The notes under the pieces: model-generated
Databases searched by the model: none
Seen by the model: the letters and a program-made list of their open reading frames with translations, nothing else
Told to the model about the DNA's origin: nothing
Program-made: the position numbers and the translations under genes
Shown here: piece by piece, positions 5,027 to 9,731 of the stretch
Layout of the letters: each line of letters starts with the position of its first letter
Numbering within the stretch: the first letter of the stretch is position 1
Origin: Spirochaetaceae bacterium
Lineage (GTDB): Bacteria > Spirochaetota > Spirochaetia > DSM-27196 > SKKC01
Length of the DNA stretch: 9,731 bases
Direction: 5' to 3'
Assembly (NCBI GenBank): GCA_003554375.1
Contig: PWGF01000316.1
Span: 1 to 9,731 of the forward strand

Positions 5027-6946
5027 CCGTACCACCCGGCGGTTCGCCTCGTTCCGATGGTTCTGTCCGTCTTCCGCGTACATCGCCTCCAGCCGCTCTT
5101 GGTACGCTTCCAGCACCTTGGGGCGGACCACCTTCATCGTAGAGTTGATCATCCCGTTCTCCTCGGTGAAATGGCCGTCGAGCAGTTGGAACGTGGAAGG
5201 TATCCACTGGGAGGGGAACCTGCGCGCGTAAGCCGAATCCTCCTGGAAACGGTAGAGATCCGCCTTGACCTCGTCCAGAAACTCATCCGCCGTCGTGATT
5301 CCGCGCTCGGCAATACGGGAACGCGCTTTCTCCTCGTCGATCGTGAGAAGCGCACCGGTGTAGGCGCAGTGATCGTTGTATACCAGGGCCTGCTCGATGA
5401 GCTCCGAGCCGTTCATGATCGCTTCCTCGATCTCCTCGGGCGAGTACTTCTCCCCATCCGGCGCGATGAGCAGTGCCTTCTCGCGCCCCACTACGCAGAG
5501 AAAACCATCCTCATCCAGGTATCCCCGGTCCCCGGTCAGGAGCATGCCGTTCCGGATGGTCTCCGCGGTGGTCTTCTCATTCTTGAAGTAGCCCTTCATC
5601 ACGTTTTCGCCGCGGATGGCGATCTGCCCGGTCTCGCCCACCCGGCACTCGCTGCCGTCCTCCCGGAGGATGTGGCACTCCACCGACGACGCAACTTTGC
5701 CGGAGGTACCAATCTTGTGGGCAAACGGGGTGTTCGACGATATGACCGGCGCGGCCTCAGTGAGACCGTAGCCTTGGTAGATGGGAACGCCGATCGCCTT
5801 GAAAAACTCCTGTTGCTTCCGGTCGAGCAGCGCGCCGCCTCCAACGCAGAACTGGATGTCGGAGCCGAAAGTTTGGCGCACCTTGCTGAACACGATGAGG
5901 TCCGCGAGCTTGTGAGGGATGAAGTTGAGCGCGCGCCGGAGAACCGGCGGACGATCGTGGACGTTCCCGAAGCGCGCCATCCCAGCGCGGACGCCCATGT
6001 CGAAGAGCTTCTTTGCAATCCCGCCTTTGGCAGCAACGCCGTCCTGGATCTTCTTCATGAAGTTCCCGCTGAGCGCGGGCACGGTCAGCAGGAACACCGG
6101 GTTGGTCTCCCGGAGGTTGATGGGGATATTCCGGATCGTGGCCATCCCCCCGCCCCGCGCGTCTACGAAGTAGATCTCAATCGCACGAGGGAGCGCGGCA
6201 TAGAGGCCCACCGTATGGGCAAACGAATGGTCACACGGCAGAATGAGAAGCGTTCTGTACTGCGCCGACGGAACCTGGAAGATGTTCACCGAGTCTTGCA
6301 CGTTCACGTAGTAGTTCTTGTGGGTGAGCATGATGCCCTTGGGGTTACCGGTGGTTCCCGAGGTGTAGGAGATCGTCACGACGTCCTCCTCACCTGTGTT
6401 CTTTTCGATCTCGCTGAGCTCGGCATCCAGCGCGGGCAACTTCTCCCGTCCCGTCTCCAAAAGCCCTTGATACGAAAAGAGCCGCTTGCCGCGCTTCAGG
6501 CCGTGCTCCCGCTCGAGGACGCCGAGACCTTCTTCGTCCGCATCTACATAGAGGATCTTCACCTTTCGGCTCAGCTTCTTAAGGACCGAGCCCAGCTTCT
6601 CTCTGGTATTGGCCGAGCAGACGACCATGGTGCTTTCCGAGTGATTGATCCGAAACGGGACATCGTCGGGCTGTAGCTTTATCGAAAGCGGAACGGAGAT
6701 CCCGCCGGCGAAAAGGGTAGCAAACTCGGCTACCACCCATTCCGGTCGCCCTTCGCATAGGATTGACACCTTGTCTCCGTTGCCGATTCCGATGGACCGA
6801 AACCCGGCGGCAAGCGTCCGGGCGGTATTGCGGAACTCGTTGAAGGTGAGCGATGCCCATCCGCCTTCGGTCTTGCCCCATACGTACGGCCGGTCCCGAT
6901 ACTCCTCGGCCGCCCGCGCCAACATGGCCAGAACGGTTCGATGCAT
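5006..6946 (-). CDS. Long-chain acyl-CoA synthetase (AMP-forming fatty-acid CoA ligase)
   Basis: The 646-residue enzyme of the ANL superfamily activates a fatty acid with ATP to an acyl-adenylate and then transfers it to CoA. The core motifs are present in order: YTSGTTGNPKG at 194-204 (phosphate-binding loop), GYGLTEAAP at 392-400 (adenine binding), TGD at 471-473 (ribose), GREK at 487-490 (hinge region), and NSTMK with Lys605, the likely adenylation lysine. Length and the long insertion before the GYG motif fit the FAA1/FadD15-like group (COG1022). The frame stays open to 7327, but the ATG at 6946 is chosen because family homology starts there (MHRTVLAMLARAAEEY) and the upstream extension looks non-coding. 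No clear ribosome binding site precedes it. It is probably cytosolic or peripheral to the membrane. The exact acyl chain preference cannot be read from sequence. A crippled paralogue lies at 1004-1689. Confidence 0.93.
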   Translation of the reverse strand: MHRTVLAMLARAAEEYRDRPYVWGKTEGGWASLTFNEFRNTARTLAAGFRSIGIGNGDKVSILCEGRPEWVVAEFATLFAGGISVPLSIKLQPDDVPFRINHSESTMVVCSANTREKLGSVLKKLSRKVKILYVDADEEGLGVLEREHGLKRGKRLFSYQGLLETGREKLPALDAELSEIEKNTGEEDVVTISYTSGTTGNPKGIMLTHKNYYVNVQDSVNIFQVPSAQYRTLLILPCDHSFAHTVGLYAALPRAIEIYFVDARGGGMATIRNIPINLRETNPVFLLTVPALSGNFMKKIQDGVAAKGGIAKKLFDMGVRAGMARFGNVHDRPPVLRRALNFIPHKLADLIVFSKVRQTFGSDIQFCVGGGALLDRKQQEFFKAIGVPIYQGYGLTEAAPVISSNTPFAHKIGTSGKVASSVECHILREDGSECRVGETGQIAIRGENVMKGYFKNEKTTAETIRNGMLLTGDRGYLDEDGFLCVVGREKALLIAPDGEKYSPEEIEEAIMNGSELIEQALVYNDHCAYTGALLTIDEEKARSRIAERGITTADEFLDEVKADLYRFQEDSAYARRFPSQWIPSTFQLLDGHFTEENGMINSTMKVVRPKVLEAYQERLEAMYAEDGQNHRNEANRRVVRALLSLK

Positions 6947-7134
6947 GGCGGGCAGTCTACGCGGCCCGAGGCTGAAAATCAAGCAACCTTGCGACAAGAC
7001 GCTCTTTCTCGTGCACCGCCCCCTCCCGGGTACCGCTGCCGTCCCGTGAGCGGCTCCCCGCGTGTGCGCCGCTACCCTTCCACGCGAGGCCTCCCGGGGT
7101 ACCAATCCCCTTTCACCGGAAGTCCCGAGGAACA

Positions 7135-7259
7135 TGAGGCGAGGATTGTCGGCACGTGCGGCAGGACTCCGCCAAGGCTTTGACGGGAACGGTCGTTTGT
7201 CAGTGGCGTCTCCGGGTTTGAGTCTCGTGTTGGGATTGTGAACAACAATCCTCGCCTCA
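7135..7259. repeat. 15-bp inverted repeat with a competing nested hairpin
   Basis: TGAGGCGAGGATTGT at 7135-7149 and its exact reverse complement at 7245-7259 are separated by 95 bp. Inside, GGATTGT at 7233-7239 also pairs with 7245-7251 across a 5-nt loop. The arm at 7245-7259 can therefore form either a long-range 15-bp helix or a local 7-bp hairpin, not both. It lies 190-310 nt upstream of the synthetase start, on the side where its 5' leader would be. It could be an RNA switch or the ends of a small mobile element; neither is proven. Confidence 0.6.
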
Positions 7260-7296
7260 CGCCCAATTCCGGGTGGCAATCCGATCGACTCACCGG

Positions 7297-7316
7297 TGGG
7301 GAACGCTCGTTCCCCA
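7297..7316 (-). terminator. Hairpin downstream of the diguanylate cyclase
   Basis: TGGGGAAC and GTTCCCCA form a perfect stem (9 bp including the inner G-C pair) with a very short loop, 41 bp after the stop codon of the GGDEF gene. There is no T-tract. It is placed to end the cobalamin-GGDEF operon before the synthetase gene. Confidence 0.5.
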
Positions 7317-7357
7317 GGTAACATCAAGGGAGCTTTCGCCGGCCGACACCCGTCGAA

Positions 7358-8431
7358 TCACGCAGGGTCATCGGCAACGCACACCAGATTTCTGCCCTGC
7401 CGCTTGGCCCGGTACATCGCCTGATCCGCACGGATGATGAGTGCCTCCAGGTTTTCCCCTGGATGCATCTGCGCTACGCCGAAACTGGCCGTGATGGTCG
7501 CGCCGGCCAGACGCTCTACTTCCATTCCCGAGAGGGATTGGCGGATCCTCTCGCCGAAGGCGACGGCCCACTGTGCATCCGCATCTTGCAGCATGACCAG
7601 GAATTCCTCCCCGCCCCACCGAGCCACGATATCCTCGTTTCGAGTTCCCCGACTGAGCAGTTCCGCGGCCGCCACAAGCACTCGGTCCCCGCCGTGGTGC
7701 CCGTACCGGTCATTGATCGCCTTGAAGTGGTCTATATCGATCATGATTACCGAGAGAGGAAAGCCGCGCCGCTCGGCCAACGATCGGGCCCGACCCGAAA
7801 GCTCGGAGAAGTGGCGCCGGTTTGCCAATCCGGTCAGATGATCGGTGTTCATGAGCTGCTTGATCTGAGCGTTCGCTCGCTCCAACGCCGCGTTCTTCTT
7901 GGCCGTCTCTCGGGAAAGATTGGTGATCTCGTGATTCATCTCCGACATCTTGTGGATAATCTCACTCTCCCCCAGGGTCGGGCTCTCGCCCAGAAACAGG
8001 AGCTTGTCAGCGATTCGAGCGGCATAGAATCGGACGGTATGGAGGGACAGCCCCTTTGGTTGGAAAGAAAACCGGAACGCAGAAAGAGCCCCATCGAGCT
8101 GACGAGACCCGTCCGGCAACCGGTCCGCCGAGGAGTGCTCGGCCGCCGGCAATTGCTCGGCCGCTTGCCGCCGGGCGGAGTCCTCCATCTCTCTCCAGTA
8201 GCGCTCGGCTACATCGACGACGTCAATCTGCTCCGCGGGATCGTAGAGATACCCGGCCACGCTGTTCCCGATCGGCTTCCCGTGGCTGCCCACGAGCCGG
8301 ACGAACGCGCTGTTGCAGTCGACGATACGCCGATCGCCGTCCACCAAAACGGCGGCTACGGTCGTTGTTTCCACCAGATATGCCGCAACTATACCAGGAG
8401 TACGTTGCAGCGCTTCATGTAGGCTCGTCAT
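7358..8431 (-). CDS. PAS-GGDEF diguanylate cyclase
   Basis: The 357-residue protein makes c-di-GMP from two GTP. Residues about 20-150 look like a PAS-type sensor domain (VLVDGDRRIVDCNSAFVRLV near the start, a final strand near 144). A heptad-rich coiled coil at about 156-195 then leads into DHLTGLANRR (197-206) and the GGDEF domain. Active-site features are intact: IDIDHFK with metal ligand Asp232, ND...GHHGGD, and the signature GGEEF at 273-277. RNED at 264-267 lies exactly five residues before the signature, the standard inhibitory RxxD site, so feedback control by c-di-GMP is expected. No membrane segment is seen, so it should be cytosolic. The ATG at 8431 is preferred over the adjacent GTG at 8434 because AGGA lies seven bases upstream. 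The gene overlaps the end of the cobalamin-binding gene by 17 bp, implying coupled translation and shared function. Confidence 0.93.
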   Translation of the reverse strand: MTSLHEALQRTPGIVAAYLVETTTVAAVLVDGDRRIVDCNSAFVRLVGSHGKPIGNSVAGYLYDPAEQIDVVDVAERYWREMEDSARRQAAEQLPAAEHSSADRLPDGSRQLDGALSAFRFSFQPKGLSLHTVRFYAARIADKLLFLGESPTLGESEIIHKMSEMNHEITNLSRETAKKNAALERANAQIKQLMNTDHLTGLANRRHFSELSGRARSLAERRGFPLSVIMIDIDHFKAINDRYGHHGGDRVLVAAAELLSRGTRNEDIVARWGGEEFLVMLQDADAQWAVAFGERIRQSLSGMEVERLAGATITASFGVAQMHPGENLEALIIRADQAMYRAKRQGRNLVCVADDPA

Positions 8432-9674
8432 CACGCGGTCCTAACTCGGCGCCCCACTCTTTCACCGTCACCACCGCTTCCCGAGCATCACCGGCAAAGG
8501 CGTCCGCTCCCATGCGATGCGGCACTTCGGGCAGCCCCGAAAACGCCTGACCACCAACAAGAACCTTCAGATCAACAACCGAGCCGCGGCCCCGGATAAG
8601 CTCGATGAGGGCGTGTGCCCGGTCGATATTAAACGGCATTGTTACCGAGAGTGCAAGAAAACGTGGCCGGCGCTCCTCCAGTATACCGAGCAGGCTCTCA
8701 GCCGGCGTGTTTGCTCCAAGATACGTGACGTCCCACCCGTCCAGCTCCAGCAAATCGGCGACCATGCGAGGGCCAATCTCGTGGTGCTCGTCCGGACAAG
8801 CACAGACAACCGCGGCTCCGCGCGGGTGTTCCAACATCAGAAACCGAGGATACAGCGCCGCCATAACCCGAGATACGATCGACGTTGCCAGATGCTCGTG
8901 CGCCACGGAGATCTCGCCGACCTCCCATTTCACGCCAATCTGATAGAGTGAGGGCCGGATCACCTGCAAGTAGAAGTCCCTCACCTCGTCAACCATGGAT
9001 ACAGCGCTCTCCGATAGCTGAAGGGCTCGCCGCTGATGGCCCGCCAGAAGCGCCGCAAGGAAAGCCGCGCGCGTTTGCTCCCAATCGCCCTCTATGCCGG
9101 GAGGCGGCTCGGGAGGACTGGCCGAGGCCTCGATAAACCGATCGTGCAGGTTCACCATCTCTTGATAGAACCCGACAATCGGCCCGGCCAGATCCGGCCT
9201 GAGACACTGTTGTACCGCTTCCGCCCATAGTGGGAAGACCAGAGGGAAGTACTCCAAGGAGAAGCCGCGTGCGGAGTACGATCGATAAACCCACGGCACC
9301 ACCTTCAGAAAGAGCCGCGCATCGTTCATTTTGAAAACATTTGCCATAAATCGGACGTGGTGCCGGTGATTCTCGTACATCACATCCCGGGGATTCTGTC
9401 CAAGGAGCTTGGAAATATCCGGGCGCGCGTCCATCTTCCGGTTTACATAAGTAAAAAGCTGCTCTCCGGCGACGTCGTATGCCAACGCCGCCGGCAGAGG
9501 AACGGTAGGGAAAACACCGGCGAGCCGGTCATAGTCCAATTCCTCGCGCTCCAACACGCTGATCCTTTTCCTTTCCAGGCCGATCCGGAGTTGCACGACT
9601 CCTCGAACACGCGCCACAAGGCTCGGCGCATGCGCGCTTAGGGCGGTCGCCGCGAGGTCAGCATACGACACCAA
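8415..9674 (-). CDS. Cobalamin-binding sensor protein with CarH-type photoreceptor signature
   Basis: In this 419-residue protein, residues about 200-275 form the helical B12-binding_2 cap and about 285-410 the Rossmann-like B12-binding domain. W250 followed by nine residues and E260-H261 is the Wx9EH motif of AdoCbl photoreceptors (CarH/LitR type). ExHxxG at 296-301 (lower-ligand His298), the SVT strand at 343-345 and VGG at 373-375 complete the corrinoid site. The protein therefore probably binds B12 base-off/His-on. The N-terminal about 190 residues are helical, with a His-rich stretch (NHRHHVRFM, 102-110), and are not a MerR domain. No methyltransferase partner is present. The downstream overlapping gene is a GGDEF cyclase, pointing to signalling rather than catalysis. 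The start is uncertain: TTG at 9674 and GTG at 9671 lack a close ribosome binding site, an in-frame stop lies at 9702-9704, and the first internal ATG would cut off 80 residues. Confidence 0.88.
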   Translation of the reverse strand: MVSYADLAATALSAHAPSLVARVRGVVQLRIGLERKRISVLEREELDYDRLAGVFPTVPLPAALAYDVAGEQLFTYVNRKMDARPDISKLLGQNPRDVMYENHRHHVRFMANVFKMNDARLFLKVVPWVYRSYSARGFSLEYFPLVFPLWAEAVQQCLRPDLAGPIVGFYQEMVNLHDRFIEASASPPEPPPGIEGDWEQTRAAFLAALLAGHQRRALQLSESAVSMVDEVRDFYLQVIRPSLYQIGVKWEVGEISVAHEHLATSIVSRVMAALYPRFLMLEHPRGAAVVCACPDEHHEIGPRMVADLLELDGWDVTYLGANTPAESLLGILEERRPRFLALSVTMPFNIDRAHALIELIRGRGSVVDLKVLVGGQAFSGLPEVPHRMGADAFAGDAREAVVTVKEWGAELGPRDDEPT

Positions 9675-9731
9675 CCGGACCGAAGTCCAGTGCCGTTTCG
9701 ACTACCCCTCCGTCGCAAGCGCGAGCACGAG

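Larger units (their letters stand above)
6947..7357. other. Intergenic region upstream of the synthetase, rich in repeats
   Basis: This 411-bp gap separates two minus-strand genes. It contains a 15-bp inverted repeat, a nested short hairpin, a terminator-like hairpin (7297-7316) and a 12-13 bp near-identical direct repeat (CCTCCCGGG(G)TACC at 7022-7034 and 7090-7103). Frames are open on the minus strand across most of it but have no family resemblance. The synthetase promoter should lie here, yet I see no good -35/-10 pair. A long structured leader for the synthetase mRNA is possible. Confidence 0.45.

Noticed and set aside
5057..6676. Long plus-strand open frame of 539 codons
   Set aside because: It lies entirely antisense to the synthetase gene, whose motifs are unambiguous. 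The frame is open because of biased codon use on the coding strand.
7215..7232. tRNA T-arm-like sequence (GGGTTTGAGTC)
   Set aside because: There is no matching 5-bp stem, anticodon arm or acceptor stem around it.
6947..7327. N-terminal extension of the synthetase by 127 residues
   Set aside because: The frame is open, but the extension has non-coding composition (many Arg, Pro and Gly), resembles no domain, and crosses the inverted repeat. Family homology begins at the ATG at 6946.
7463..8422. Long plus-strand open frame antisense to the GGDEF gene
   Set aside because: It is a shadow of the cyclase gene, with no family features of its own.
9702..9731. C-terminal codons of another minus-strand gene upstream of the cobalamin protein
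   Set aside because: Ten codons ending in TAG are open in frame, but this is far too short to call. The same bases could be leader sequence.
1..9731. CRISPR array or tandem repeat cluster
   Set aside because: No regularly spaced repeats were found. The repeats present are a gene-pseudogene pair, short boxes and hairpins.

Overview
The window is GC-rich bacterial DNA. It holds five intact genes, a 5'-truncated gene at the left edge, and a block of gene and transposon debris. A spirochaete-like (Spirochaetota) source is my best guess. The reasons are a lipoprotein with a loose spirochaetal-type lipobox, an eukaryote-like (FAA1-type) long-chain acyl-CoA synthetase with a second decayed copy nearby, and a sensory corrinoid protein paired with a GGDEF protein. 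This is inference only: no rRNA or other taxonomic marker is present.

Layout. Positions 3-587 (+) hold the 3' end of an acidic, beta-rich protein of unknown function. Positions 588-1003 contain nothing recognisable. Positions 1004-2068 are a layered graveyard, all on the minus strand: a synthetase pseudogene with a 391-bp internal deletion, the start of an IS630-type transposase with a likely transposon end at a TA, and a frameshifted fragment of a PQQ-type beta-propeller protein. Positions 2072-2735 (-) are a VapBC-like toxin-antitoxin pair with a recognisable promoter/operator region. Positions 2900-3330 (+) look like another decayed coding region. Positions 3575-4909 (+) encode a lipoprotein made of three PPC-like beta-sandwich domains. 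It converges on an intact AMP-forming acyl-CoA synthetase at 5006-6946 (-), and a strong hairpin overlaps the synthetase stop codon. The 411-bp gap at 6947-7357 contains a long inverted repeat with a competing short hairpin, and a second terminator-like hairpin. Positions 7358-9674 (-) are a two-gene operon whose genes overlap by 17 bp.

The most interesting part is that operon. The upstream gene encodes a cobalamin-binding protein with the full Wx9EH plus ExHxxG signature of CarH-type adenosylcobalamin photoreceptors. Its N-terminal domain is an unfamiliar helical region instead of a MerR DNA-binding domain. The downstream gene encodes a PAS-coiled-coil-GGDEF diguanylate cyclase with an intact active site and an intact product-inhibition site. 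The simplest reading is a B12-dependent sensor, possibly of light, that controls c-di-GMP synthesis by protein contact rather than transcription by DNA binding. The arrangement and motifs are seen directly; the light response and the coupling are inferred.
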